From Novakomyces olei (taxonomy: Eukaryota; Ascomycota; Novakomycetes; Novakomycetales; Novakomycetaceae), in NCBI GenBank assembly GCA_016906335.1, contig JADEYG010000009.1, forward strand, positions 1,107,001-1,171,000: a DNA stretch of 64,000 nt, in the 5' to 3' direction. Below are positions 49,301 to 60,568 of the stretch, in pieces. Positions within the stretch are counted from its first letter, which is position 1, and every line of letters starts with the position of its first letter. The position numbers were made by a program, and so were the translations under genes. The notes beneath the pieces were generated by a model. That model ran no database searches. It was not told where the DNA came from and saw only the letters and a list, made by a program, of their open reading frames with translations.

Positions 49301-51501
49301 ATGGCGGGAGATGCGGAAGATGTGCTTTTGCATCTCATTCATTCACAGCCAGAGTCGAACAAGTGTGCTGATTGCGGAACTCCTTCTCCTCGATGGGTAT
49401 GCAGCGCCCTTGGCTACTCTTTTTATTTAGATTTGATTTACATCCCTGCTTTTCTTTTTTTCTTTTTTTTTTTTTGGGTTGATCAGTGCTAATATTATTG
49501 CAGGCGAGCTATAATCTGGGTACAGCTTCAATCGTGACTTTGCAGCTAATATAGTCAGGCATTTTCTTGTGCATGCGCTGTGCCAGCATACACCGGAAGC
49601 TTGGAACGTAAGACTAGCACAGAGGAAGCAAGTATCTAATATTGTTCTAGACACGTCTCTAAAGTGAAATCTATATCGTTGGATTACTGGACGGATGATC
49701 AAATAGAGGTAAAGTCTCCACTGTGTTTGGCCTTAAAGTTTATTACTCTGGCCGGCGGGGAGGGGAATTTGTTTGCGCCGGTCGGTTTTTTCATACTCGT
49801 CTCTTCCATTGTAACTTTATGTATTTTAACGTTTAGAACATGAGGTTATGGGGTAATAAACGGGCAAACGATTACTACAATCCGTATCATCGGTCCATAC
49901 CTCTCGGAGCCATGGACGATGAGCGAGTCATGGAAGACTATATTCGAGACAAATATGAGCGCATGTCGTTACAGACGGCTTCACAGCAGCAGCAGCAGCA
50001 GCAACGACGGCGGCCTCCTCCTCCTCCGCCTCCAGCGTCAGTTACGTCTGCACTGCGACCTTCATCATCTTCAGGCTCACGGAACGGATATGAGGAACAG
50101 TTAAAATCGCTGGCAGAGATGGGATTCCACAATGAACTGAAGAACGTGGAAGCGTTACGTGAATCTAATGGAGACGTGAATAAAGCGCTCGAGACTCTTT
50201 TGGAAAAGTCTACGGAAAATTTGTCGTTGGCTTCCAGCTCAGGAAATACACCGCAAAACAGCCGACCACCGTCTGCTCTAAAGCGAAGCAATAACAATAA
50301 CAGTAGCAGGCCGCGTGAAGAAAAGGCAAGGAGACGCGTTCATTTCGAAGACGGAGTCTATGCGGGTGAGGGTACAGATGAAGGAGAGCAGACGCGTGTG
50401 AAATCGCCGACTCTAAATCCGTTTGAGCAAATGATGGCGTTACAGAATAATGCTCCTCAGCAGGTCTACACTGGACCGGAAAACATGTCCATGTTCCCCT
50501 CGACGTTCCAGTCTGCTCCTCTGCTAATGAAACAGCAGCAACAGCAACAGCCACCGATACAAGACCCCGTCTATCAAAATGTAATGCAAAGGTCAAGCAA
50601 CTCTCCGAGCCCAGTCATCGGTGGAGGTGGGTCTCCCAACTTGATGCCCCCGCCTCCGTCTTCCGGGTACATGCAGCCGCAATTGACGGGGATGGGACTG
50701 TCTCAGTTCCAAAAGGGCCCAACAAACCAGTTTGGGGCTGTCACAAATTCGCCTTCGCCTCTTGCTCAACAACCACCGCAGCAATCTACAGGGCTAGACG
50801 GCCAGAATCAACCGGGAGCCTTCAGTGGCCAGTACGGGTCAGCTAGTCCAAACATTATTGGCCCTGGAAGTCCTAACCCTAACCCTAACCCTAACCTTTC
50901 GCCCATGCCTTCGTCTCAGCCGTATGGGTTTGCGACGGGCAACTTGGGCCCGGGATCAGCGCATTTACTGCAGCAACCACAGCACAACTTCTCTCCATCG
51001 CATACACCTCCGGAGCAACAGTCTTCTCCAGCGCCGATGCTTCAGCCTCCATCACAGCCTCCTCAGCAGCAAATGCTTCAGCCTTCATACACAGGCTTGC
51101 CTTCAAATTACAACATGTACAATAATACCCCTCTTCAAGAAATGAACCTCCAAAGGCCTGCACCTCCTTCGGCTGCTGCTCCATATGGGTTTCAGCAGCC
51201 TCCGCAACAGCCGCCTTATATGCAGTTCCAAGAACCTCAACAAACGGGTCAGTTTCCTATGCAGCAGCAGCCTTCCATGTACCCTCAAGCAGCAAATGGA
51301 CCGCCGCCACAAATGCAGCAGCAGGCTACGTTTATGCCGCAGGGACAAGAATACATGGGGCAGCCTTGGAATATGGGGGGTCAGAGCCAGCCGATGATGT
51401 ACGAGCAGCAAATGCCGCCGCAGCAAATGCCGCTACAGTCACAGCAGACAGGTGGGGATTTCCTACGCAAGATTGCTATGGGCAATCAGTATGATAGATG
51501 A
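49301..51501 (+). CDS. GTS1: ArfGAP with UBA and Gln-rich tail (Gts1-like)
   Basis: Five exons (49301-49396, 49504-49519, 49559-49607, 49651-49708, 49837-51501) give 627 aa. ArfGAPs stimulate GTP hydrolysis by Arf proteins. Splicing rebuilds the zinc finger: NKCADCGTPSPRW-ASYNLGIFLCMRCASIHRKLGT-HVSKVKSISLDYWTDDQIE-NMRLWGNKRANDYY, with CxxC(x16)CxxC and the catalytic Arg in IHR. A UBA domain follows (YEEQLKSLAEMGFHNELKNVEALRESNGDVNKALETLL), then a long Pro/Gln-rich, low-complexity tail. ArfGAP + UBA + Gln-rich tail matches Gts1 architecture. Exon 2 is a 16-nt microexon, and three introns are only 39-43 nt or slightly more with CTAAT boxes 8-10 nt from AG. The tail contains a telomere-like coding repeat (NPNPNPN). 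GTS1 naming is by architecture, not tree. Confidence 0.88.
50872..50896 (+). repeat. telomere-like (CCCTAA)4 inside coding sequence
   Basis: Four tandem CCTAAC units encode the PNPNPNPN stretch of the Gts1-like protein. The DNA is identical to a TTAGGG-type telomere repeat on the opposite strand. Confidence 0.9.
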
Positions 51502-52151
51502 GAGCAGGCGTGTATGTTGTTGTCAATGGGGGTTTTGTACTTTGCTTTGTATTTTATTTCAAATTTTTTGAAAAGATTTTTATACCTTTTATACACTATT
51601 TTCAATAGCAATCTTTGGCTCATTTTTTCCCCCTTTCTTTTGTGTCCTATTTGTCCGAGTTTCTAAACTTTTACTTCCCACTACATGCTTACTAGGCCAT
51701 TCTGCTATTGATGTTCCTTCCTAATAAAATTTTTCTTATGTTTATTTTTTTACTTTTCTATTTTCTTGGTGTCACTTGATTTATGGCCTTCCATAGAGAT
51801 GGTTATTCGGTCAAAAAATAAAATAAAATGTCACGCCGTCATGTACATACCTAGAGGGACAGAGTATAACGACTACATTAAATAAATCCGGAAATAATAC
51901 TTTCTCATTTTCCAAACAAAGGTCCAGTCTATAGGGTAAACGACGTACAAACGATACTTTGCATTCCACAATAACGTGCAAGCCTCTATCGCCGTTGTAC
52001 TAACAAAATCTTTTAAATATAATTTATTAGTGCATAAAAAGTATGATTCTTCTAAACTCTCATATAAACACGCGTACTCATTTATTCATAATGCCCTAAT
52101 AAAATAGGCTGATAGCCAAACACACCAAACCCGTTGTACGGTCTTTCTCTT
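51502..52151. other. convergent 3' spacer ArfGAP / TauD
   Basis: T-rich 3' UTR-like sequence on both sides; nothing else recognised. Confidence 0.4.
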
Positions 52152-53261
52152 CTACTCTTCAACAGGCCTTCCCGTCTTTGCTGAGATGGGGCGCTCAGCC
52201 TGAGAAGTAAGACGAGCGCCGTGCCGAGTCTCAGCGCCATCAAAGTCGCTGATGGCGGTATGCAGAGTAACACGGTTGTCCCAGACAACTACAGTGTTTG
52301 GTTGCCAGCGAGCACGAATATGAAGATCTGCACAGTTCTTGATATGGTCAGACAAGAAACGAAGGATCACTTCAGACTCCTCATGTTTGAGGCCCACGAT
52401 AGAGCGAGTAAACTGATCATTCACATATAACGCTTTCTCGCCAGTAACGGGATGTCGGCGGACGACTGGGTGGCGTGATACAATGGCCTCACGACGGATA
52501 TGAGCGCCTCGGCGCCGTGCAATATCGACCTGCTCCATACCCGAGTGTACAGCCTCAAGGCCTTCCAAAAATTCTTGCATTGGCTTAGACAGCCGGTTGA
52601 ATGCAGTAACGGTATCAGCATACAATGTGTCTCCGCCAGACTCTGGGGTCTCCATGAGCCACAGGAAAGTTACGCCAGGAGGCTGGCGCTCATACGAGAC
52701 ATCAGAGTGCCAGGAGACGGCAGATGTATGGGAATTGAAAAGACCTTCGTTCACGCCTTCCTCACGTGCCAAATGAACAACGTGCATTTCCGGAGTATCC
52801 GCAGCTGTTCCGGACGAGTGATGAATGTGCAAGCGTCCAAAACGCTTTGCTAAATCAATCTGCGGTTGTTTGCCAATATCCTGGAAATCCTGGTCACGGA
52901 ACACAACAACTTTGCGCTCTGCTACCAAAAGAGCCAGTTCATCCAGCTCCTTGGGAGTAAGTTTGCTAAGCTGCTTATCAAAGATTTCCGTTCCGGCCTT
53001 TGGAGTGATTTTGCTGGTTCTAGCGCCATTTAGCAGTGCGGCCTTGGCCGGGTCTGCACGTAGCCCGGCATCGACGAAATCAAAATCTTCCAGCGGAGGA
53101 TAAACTAACGACTTGTCCCATGTCGGCAGATAATTCGGGTACCGGGATGTAGCTTTAAGCGATGTGATGTCTTTAAAAGACGTAGCCTGGCCTTCCTTGA
53201 AGTTTGTGGTATTTGCAGGGCGCTCGTTTGCGCGTGACTGAACCTGTACTGACGGAGCCAT
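52152..53261 (-). CDS. TauD/TfdA Fe(II)/2-oxoglutarate dioxygenase
   Basis: Intronless. ATG 53261 gives 369 aa and a start (MAPSVQVQSRANER) typical of fungal members; the frame stays open upstream to an ATG at 53381 (+40 residues without a clear targeting signal). TauD-family enzymes release sulfite from taurine or other sulfonates/sulfate esters using 2-oxoglutarate and Fe(II), to feed sulfur assimilation. The facial triad is visible: WHSDVSYE (His, Asp) and VTLHTAIS (distal His), and the 2-oxoglutarate-binding Arg in ETRHGARLT. Other family landmarks are VVVFRDQDF, GRLHIHHSSG, PGVTFLWLMETPESGGDTLYADT, HPVTGEKALYVND and RWQPNTVVVWDN. The substrate (taurine, sulfate ester or other) is not deducible. 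It probably responds to sulfur limitation, by family analogy only. Confidence 0.92.
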   Translation of the reverse strand: MAPSVQVQSRANERPANTTNFKEGQATSFKDITSLKATSRYPNYLPTWDKSLVYPPLEDFDFVDAGLRADPAKAALLNGARTSKITPKAGTEIFDKQLSKLTPKELDELALLVAERKVVVFRDQDFQDIGKQPQIDLAKRFGRLHIHHSSGTAADTPEMHVVHLAREEGVNEGLFNSHTSAVSWHSDVSYERQPPGVTFLWLMETPESGGDTLYADTVTAFNRLSKPMQEFLEGLEAVHSGMEQVDIARRRGAHIRREAIVSRHPVVRRHPVTGEKALYVNDQFTRSIVGLKHEESEVILRFLSDHIKNCADLHIRARWQPNTVVVWDNRVTLHTAISDFDGAETRHGARLTSQAERPISAKTGRPVEE

Positions 53262-53381
53262 ATTTGTTGAACACTTGTGGACGTTGATTGAGTTAATCGC
53301 AGTGCGAGCGCTTACTATATGTACCTGTCCTCCCTTGTTGTGTTCGCAATCGCACGCAATCTCGAGATAATCACGCACCAT

Positions 53382-53864
53382 ATCCGCCAGCGCGTTTAAG
53401 TAACGTGTTTTTCATGCTGTCACGTTATCAGACTACTAGATGTGTATATATATCAACAAGAGATAAGGATCAAGTAATAGCGCGGGTAATTAAACGTTCA
53501 TTTTAAACTCGTATTATCAATAGCGTTGTATTATTGCGCCTTATCGATAATTTTAGGCGTGCGCACATATTAAAAATGGCAGCGTTCCGTATTACTTGAG
53601 TATGCGCAAGTATGTACAAGCATGGAAGTCGAATTCCGAGTGAACTGCTGCTGCTAAGCCTAAAATCCCTTCCAACTAAATCCGTAATGTTTAAAAATAC
53701 CCATTAACTTACTTTGAGACCAGAGGATCTCCTCAATGGCGGCAGCTCTCTTCTCCCCAGATTTTATTATGTCATGACGCCGTAATAAGATTAACTAAAT
53801 AATAAGAAATAGTAGTATTCTCCCAACAAAAGAACCTTGGGCATCTATCATACTTGACCTAGAT
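53382..53864. promoter_or_regulatory. divergent region TauD / small ORF
   Basis: AT-rich shared upstream region. No specific transcription-factor site was recognised with confidence. Confidence 0.4.
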
Positions 53865-54146
53865 ATGAGATTGGTGCAGACGACAAACAAGCCTATCCTG
53901 AGATGCTTTGCAATTACGCGGCGGCTAAGCCTTTCATCGCGTACAAGGGCAGACGAAAAGCCAAGACCGGCGCCTGATAAGCTTCAAGAATCGCGTTCTA
54001 GCAAATCAAATCATTTTAAGGACCGCAGCCACTCAGCGCCAACACATGGGACAGAACAGAATACAGACCCGAAAGCTGTTGGCGGAACCAGTAGTTCCGA
54101 GGAGGACAAAGATCAAAAAGTAGACAAGAAGTTTTGGTCATCCTAG
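53865..54146 (+). CDS. small protein with mitochondrial-presequence-like N-terminus
   Basis: An ATG-started ORF of 93 codons. The first 28 residues (MRLVQTTNKPILRCFAITRR then LSLSSRTR) are basic, hydroxylated and free of acids, like a matrix-targeting presequence. The rest is hydrophilic and Ser/Lys-rich, ending KVDKKFWSS. No domain or membrane helix is seen and I do not recognise a family. It is probably a real gene given its good start context and composition, but short length keeps confidence modest. Confidence 0.45.
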   Translation: MRLVQTTNKPILRCFAITRRLSLSSRTRADEKPRPAPDKLQESRSSKSNHFKDRSHSAPTHGTEQNTDPKAVGGTSSSEEDKDQKVDKKFWSS

Positions 54147-54635
54147 GATTTTTCTTGTGCAGATTGTTTCGCGGTGGGTTAATTTTATGAGGGTTTTATG
54201 TTAAAGATTTACAATGAAAACTCAAACATGCGCGGGTGTATAGTATTCCAAATACTCGGGTTCATCTATACAATAAGTCGAACCGCGTTGTCTGAATTTA
54301 GTGTAGCATAGCAACTTTAAGGAGTGGGCTGAAATGAAGGAGCATTTATTTAGACCAGTGTATCCCCTTCTGTTGAAATAACCAAAACCTGGCCCTTAAA
54401 TTACGGACAAAACTGCCTCACCATTATACACTAGGATCAAATCCCATACAGTATTCATATTTTTAGACTCAAATCGTCTATGTTCGACATAATTATTGCT
54501 TATCAGTCGAGTAAGGGTATTTTGTCGATCAACGGCGACAGCTGAAATGTGGAGAAGCCCTTAATTAGTGAAGAGAACGCCATTTTATAGGAGAGAAGAC
54601 AAAAGTTGAGAAAGAGAGAGAACGCGGCGGAACGC
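54147..54635. other. intergenic spacer
   Basis: AT-rich spacer between two rightward small genes. No feature was recognised. Confidence 0.4.
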
Positions 54636-55217
54636 ATGGAAGATTTGGGCCTGCAAAGCCATGATTCAAAAGTAGCAACAAATGGAAATCATAAACGAGC
54701 AGAGTCCTTTGGCACTTTTGGTCGAAGTGGACTATTTTTACCCCCGTTGCCACCTCATCAGAGCTCTCAGCAGCGAGCTCAAATAACAGCAGGAGCTTTC
54801 AGTCTATTTTACAATGCACACGCTGTAAAAGAATTCGGCAGAGGGACAGAAAGTGCCATAGAAGACGACGACACTGAAGAGATAGGGGCTACAACTAGTC
54901 AGGGTTTAAGACGACCTAGTCGGTCTATGAGCTTGTCATCTAAATTGCCGGATAGTTTCATGGGGTCACCGAGCGCAACAAATGCGCAAGATCTTCGTAG
55001 ACTATCACATAACAACGAACGTGCATTATTTTGGTTAAAAAGCCGCCGTCGAAACTCAATGCCGGTGGCCATGGACGCCTCAAAGCATTGTGATGAACGA
55101 GTAATCGCTTCTGTGCAAGGCAAACCGAAATTGACCGAAAGCGCAACTAAACGAGTTGTGCCAGCTCAGGATCCGGAGTGCGAGCGAATGCTGCAAGGCC
55201 AGCTTATGCTGGACTGA
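54636..55217 (+). CDS. disordered Ser/Arg-rich protein of unknown function
   Basis: The first ATG (54636) gives 193 aa (MEDLGLQSHDSKVATNGNHK...). The sequence is polar, with several basic-x-x-Ser sites (RRPSRSMSLSS, RRRNSMPVAM, KRAESFGTF) that look like AGC-kinase or 14-3-3 type phosphorylation sites, and an acidic stretch (IEDDDTEEIG). A short hydrophobic/proline motif (RSGLFLPPLPPHQ) may be a docking site. No domain is recognised. It could be a short signalling adaptor, or the coding part of a longer spliced gene. Confidence 0.5.
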   Translation: MEDLGLQSHDSKVATNGNHKRAESFGTFGRSGLFLPPLPPHQSSQQRAQITAGAFSLFYNAHAVKEFGRGTESAIEDDDTEEIGATTSQGLRRPSRSMSLSSKLPDSFMGSPSATNAQDLRRLSHNNERALFWLKSRRRNSMPVAMDASKHCDERVIASVQGKPKLTESATKRVVPAQDPECERMLQGQLMLD

Positions 55218-55898
55218 TTTTTCAATGATTTTTCACCTTTCTTACGAGACAGTTCATGCCATATTGATGATCTTGAGGTTCTATGTTTAAATATTATGTA
55301 TTGCTTTGATTGTGTTCATTATGCTGCGTTTCTGTAAACATCTAAATAGTCATAAATGTACTCGCTCAAGTCGACTCCTGGTCCCAATAACCTAACTAAA
55401 TAGGCGCCCAAGACAGGATTCCTATCACGAGACAATGCTCTAGAAGGCGCAATCTTTTAGTCCGTAGACTAGTAAGACTGGCAACACAATGCGTATAGCG
55501 AAACACAATGGTCGTGGCTGCCTCCTTGAAAAATTTTTGATCACTTTACAAAATGCCAGCTTGGCCTTATTTATAATTAATGTACATAGAAAACCCTGAC
55601 AAACTTTTGTTCGTTTATATGGTAAACGTCACTAGTCTCGAGCCCATTTTGAAGGCACGCTATAAATCGACGGTGAAGCGCTCATAAGGGATAATATAAA
55701 CACATCCTTGAACGAACTTGCAATTGCCGAAAATTAAAGCCAAAAAGACAGCGCCCTCCATTTGAGGCATCCACTCGTTAAACTACACATCTTCGAGCCA
55801 TTGTTTCTACCACTACATCAAAACAAATACTCTAAAAGCCTCTCCTCGATACTTATAAAATAAATTCGACTATTTACCTATGATCCAATTTCAACAAA
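55218..55898. other. convergent 3' spacer
   Basis: Spacer between the 3' ends of a rightward small gene and the leftward EIS1. Nothing beyond UTR-like sequence was seen. Confidence 0.4.
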
Positions 55899-58800
55899 TT
55901 AAAACGTCTCATGAAAGACAGCAGTATGCTCGTTGCGACTTGGTTCCGGCTTAGACTCATTCGTCAGACTCTCCTCCGATACTTTTTGAGCTGCACTGTC
56001 TGTCACAGGCTGAGCCTCCGACGAAGCTGGTAATTCCGACATCTTGTTTGCTGTCTCGTCGATTCCGGGTTTCGGCTCACCCGATGTCTCCGCCTCAAGG
56101 TGCAGTTGACCCTCCGTGTTTTCTGCAATATTACGCGAGATCTCATCGTCTTTCTTATCTTCTGTGGGGATTCCAAGAGTCTCGTATATCGGAGCTGATC
56201 CTGCGGCTTGCTTGGTGCTGGGCTCTGGATCATTTTTTTGCGTCAAACCTCCAGTACCAGAGTCCAGATTATCATCCTTATCTTCGTTGCTTAACAGCTT
56301 GGACGCTGAAATCCTTTCAGGAGCCAGATTAATAATGTTAAGCGCGTTGAATGGCTTCAATGTGCTCTCACTTGCCGGCTCGGAAGAGGTCCCAGGTACT
56401 GGTTCTTCAGGTTCTTGTCTTTCTCCAGTTGCGCTTACAGAATCAATAGATTTTCTAATTTGCTCTGTTGGCGCTGCAGGTTGGGTAGCGGCCTTTACGT
56501 CATCCTTCGCAGAGCTTTCCCCTGGCATGTCCTTGCTAGACTGCACTGGCTTGCTCACAGATTTTGCAGGATCTGGTTTGCTCTTCCCGATAGAAAATGG
56601 TTTCTTTAGCCAAGCGAAGGAATTCCTTTTCGAGCCTTTAGATTTCTGAGGCGAAACATTACTTCCTGACGTAGTGTTTTGCGTCTTAGTCTGAGAAACA
56701 CTAGCCATTGGCCCAGGCTCTCGTTCAGCGTTCCTTAGTGGACTCTCAGCATCTCCAGTTAGCGGTTGTGACGCAGCAGGTAAACCACTAGATCTCGTAG
56801 TGTAATCTGCAGATGCGACATGATCAACTGGCTCTGGGGCATCCAAAGTTTCATGTTCAGAGGCCTCATCACCAGCGGGAGACTGACCTGCCCCCTGCTC
56901 CGAGGGGGAAGATATAACGGATGTACTTGACGATTCTGTGTCATTCCCAGTTTCATTGTGAGCAAGGCCAGTTGAAAGTGAAGTAGAAGTTTCATGGGAC
57001 TGACGGATTTCATTGGGAGAGCTTTCCACATTCTCTGAAGCTCCTGGCGTTGGTGATGAATGTCCTTCATTCACATGTGATTCTTCAATGCTTGCTTTGT
57101 TAACTGAAGGCTTAATTTCTTCACCAGGAAATTTCATTTTAGAACCTGAAGCGAAGACTCCAGAAAGCCCAGCAAACAGAGCCGGAGCTTTGAGCCCACT
57201 TCGTTCGCGATCAGGTTGATCATCTCTTTCGACTGCTTCTTTCTCCATTTCACGAGCACGGCGGGCCCTCTCCTTCTCATCCTGTTCAAGTGCACTTCTC
57301 TTTGCCCTTTCTCTTTGTTTAGCTGCCTTTTCCTCATCCTTTTTTGCCTTCTTTTCTGCTTTCGCCTTATCCTTCTCTGCCTTTTCCGCCATTTTCAAGC
57401 GCCGTTCCTCATCATATTTGCGATTTTTCTCTGCCTCAACAGCCTGATGTTCCAATCGAGCAGCCTCACGGTCCTGGGCTTTACGGCGACGCTCATCTTC
57501 TTTTCGTTCCGCTTCATGTATTTTGTCTTGTTCTTTGCGTCGGCGCTCGTCCTCTTTCTCTATGGCTTCCTGCTCTCTCCTCCGGCGTTCGTCATCGGCT
57601 TGGGCAGCAATCTCATCCAAAACAGGCTGTACATGGTCTCCTGCGATCCTTTCTACTTCTTCCATAGATATGTACCGACCAGGTCCAAGTTTAATACTAC
57701 CAGTCGCTTTCTCTTCGCGCTTATCACGTGCGTTCTCAGCGGCAATGTTGAGCTCGAAATCAGAGTATTTATATTGATTTTTCCGCTTAATGTTTGCACC
57801 AATCAAGTTCAATTCTCTCTCCATATTTTTTTGTGCTTGAAGCATGAGTTTGCTAGTCTCACTTCCAGGAAGCTTCTGAATGAATGCATTCATTTCGGCC
57901 TCGATCTTGGCTCGCTTCTCTGCCTCTAAACGCAATCTTTCGCTGTCAGACAAAGCCCTTGTAGAGCCACGACGAAATGCGGCACCAGCACCGTTAGTAG
58001 TCATATGAGGATTTGAAGGACTTTTTTGGAGATGAGATGTAGATTTTGCCAATGATTTGAGGGCCGCACGCTCCAAGTCGATCGGCGATACAGAAGTGGT
58101 CCCAGGAATGCCACTAGAGGTTGTTGAGCTTGCTCTTCGACGACCAGACTGGCTTTGTCTAGCGGCAGAAGTAGAAGCCGCAAGGGGTCCAGCGCTCAAG
58201 CTTTTTATAGAAGCTGCTCGGGCTAGATCAGAATGATCCTGTCTAGCCTTATCCATGCTAAGTAAAGCGGCCCGTAATGTTTCCGGTTTAGTTTCGGTCT
58301 TCGGGTAGTCGTACAAACTGTACCGTGTAGCAGATTTTACAATCTCATCATCCTGTGGATCCATTTTTGCGTATTCGCGCATCTGGCGTAGATCAATGTC
58401 AGTCTGGCGTCTTGCGGCTTTGATCAAATCAGAATTTGAGCGCTCGCGGTGTGCAGTTGGCGGCTTCGTTGAGACCATAGTTGCTGCACGGAGTGCACCC
58501 AACTCCCGCGTATTTCCACTACCGTGCAGTGTATTAGCTCGAATTTGAGGACTGGGTTCCTGCTTAGCAGCAATTGATGCCGCGGTCAATGAGCGACTAA
58601 GAACGTTGCTCTCCTTCTTGGGCTCTGCTGCCGGTTTTGAGATACTGGACCGATGGTATCCAGCGCTAGCTGCCACTCCTAATGATACCAGTTAGAGCTT
58701 ATTCACAAAGGCCATCCGCATCTTCCAGCTTGTTGGAGTAATGAATTTAATTTGCAAAACTTACCGGCAGATTCGCTTCTTTCAGGCTTCCAGGCATCTG

Positions 58801-59142
58801 GTGCTTTTACTTCCTTTGCAATAGCCGCCGCACTCGCTAAAAGGAGAAAGTTATTAGGAATTAATTGAACAACGCAAATATTAAGAGACTCGTACCTGAA
58901 TGTGCGCTAGTGCGAATTTTAGGAACATTGTAAGATTTAGTGTCTCGATGAGCTTGCATAGCTGCAGAGCCGGCACCTGCAGCATCCGGAATAGATACTC
59001 GCTCCGGCTCAAACTTCCCAGATTCCTCTGAAGCCGCCGCAGCCGCTGAAGAAAGGGGGTTGTTGGTTTCAATAGCAGGTCCAAACCTTTTAAAAAGGGC
59101 AGCATCAGCGGCTTGGCTGTTCATTTCAGCCTCGGTCGCCAT
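55899..59142 (-). CDS. EIS1: eisosome protein Eis1-like
   Basis: Exons read leftward (59142-58896, 58836-58765, 58678-55899) give 1032 aa. Eis1 is a peripheral component of eisosomes, the Pil1/Lsp1-coated plasma-membrane furrows. The N-terminal exons join as APDAWKPERSESAG-VAASAGY, a pattern seen in Eis1, then Ala-rich helices (RAALLSMDKARQDHSDLARAASIKSL). A conserved block follows (ELNLIGANIKRK...SIKLGPGRYISMEEVERIAGDHVQPVLDEI), which matches the Eis1 family's GGGKxLxxxEVxxIAxxxVQPxLDEI segment. A 150-residue charged coiled coil comes next (DERRRREQEAIEKEDERRRK), then a Ser/Pro/Glu-rich tail. Introns have CTAAC and CTAAT boxes. Family assignment rests on the block pattern; confidence is good but not absolute. 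Confidence 0.75.
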
Positions 59143-60554
59143 AGCTACTACGTTTTGTACCCCAGATCTACCTACAAACAGGTTTGCTCGCTCAAAGGCG
59201 TAGCTTGATAAATGGTTGCTCTGTTTGACTTGCAGGTGGTGAGGTATAGCGCGAACGAAGCTCTGAGCGTTGAAGCCACCTCAAAGCCTGCACTGCTGTA
59301 AAGAGCCGCTAAGATTCTTTTTGCAAGATTATCTCTAAATGCGGATCCGTGCCAGCTGTTTTGTATTGTGCTCGCTATATAAATGTACCGCATCCTTTCC
59401 TACCACCTTCCGGATTCGATCAGCCTAGCAACGCCGTACACAATATGATGTCATAAGCTTTATTTTCGCTATATTTATTACCTACAAAGTTAGTACAATA
59501 ATGTACACTAAGCACGATTTGCGACACACGATTATTATTCCTCAAGAAAACATAGGTTTGGGACGAAATAATCACTTTAAAAAGGTTGGTTCCTAAGTAA
59601 TAGGTTCTATCCTGAAATTTCAGTGTGCACAGCGATATAATAATTTTAAATAATTCAAGTTTCAGAATAAACATAGTCGTGCCTGCCTGCAGCTGAAGAA
59701 TCGCTCCTCACTTTGATGGCATAGACTACGCAGCATTGGCTTTAGGTACTGTTGAAATGGCATAGTGTCAGTGTAAAAGTTCTGGACCAGCTGTGTTCTT
59801 GAGTTCGCTGAAATGTCTGTCGCGAACCGGTGCAACTATGAGCCTTTGTGGTCCTGAAGGCCGATTACTAGAAGCAGCGCATGGGCGTATGAATGACAGC
59901 ACATATTGCATTATAATAGATATGGAGGTCAAACATAATCAGTCAATCCACTATGAGATGTTGCTTGGTTGGAAAACAAGGAGTATTTTCTCTTATTTTC
60001 TCGCACGGGTACGAGTATAGCTGTGCCACCGGCTGGGAATAGCCAGTACCCAATTGATGAGCCTCGGCGTTAGAGGAAATCAACTTACTAAACGCTAATG
60101 AAAATTGCTTTTGTAGGTACACACTCCATTAGCACGGCAGACTGTGCATTCATTGATAGATCGAACCCAAAACCTGCCAGAGACTGTGCATTTGGACGAA
60201 TTGCAACAATTACTATCTCACACAGATTACCTTTTAATTTTCTTTTCCCTTTTTCAACCCAAAGTGTCATTGATTAAACGAATTGCGTATATTACTATAG
60301 ACTGAGAAAAAACTGCTTTATCTTCGTTTTGGCAAACTTCGATAAACAAACCTCAATAGAGTCATGTTTCGTGCTACACTAATTTTATTATACAATCCTA
60401 TGAGATTAAATTGTCCGTATTTATTTAGCTATTCATGAACAAGACTTGGGTAGCAATGACGTGACGTGTACGGATCCATATCTCCAGGATGCGTCGACCA
60501 CTTAATCCAAGTTGTTTCCTTTAAATGTCAATAATTTGTATTTTTAAGTATCGC

Positions 60555-60568
60555 TTAACCCTAACCCT
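60555..60568 (+). promoter_or_regulatory. telomere-like repeat box in gene-poor region
   Basis: TTAACCCTAACCCT is seen directly, in the gene-poor right flank. Confidence 0.5.

Noticed and set aside
60140-60270. tRNA-like B-box (GATCGAACCC, minus-strand GGGTTCGATC)
   Set aside because: No A-box or cloverleaf at the right spacing; not reported as a tRNA.
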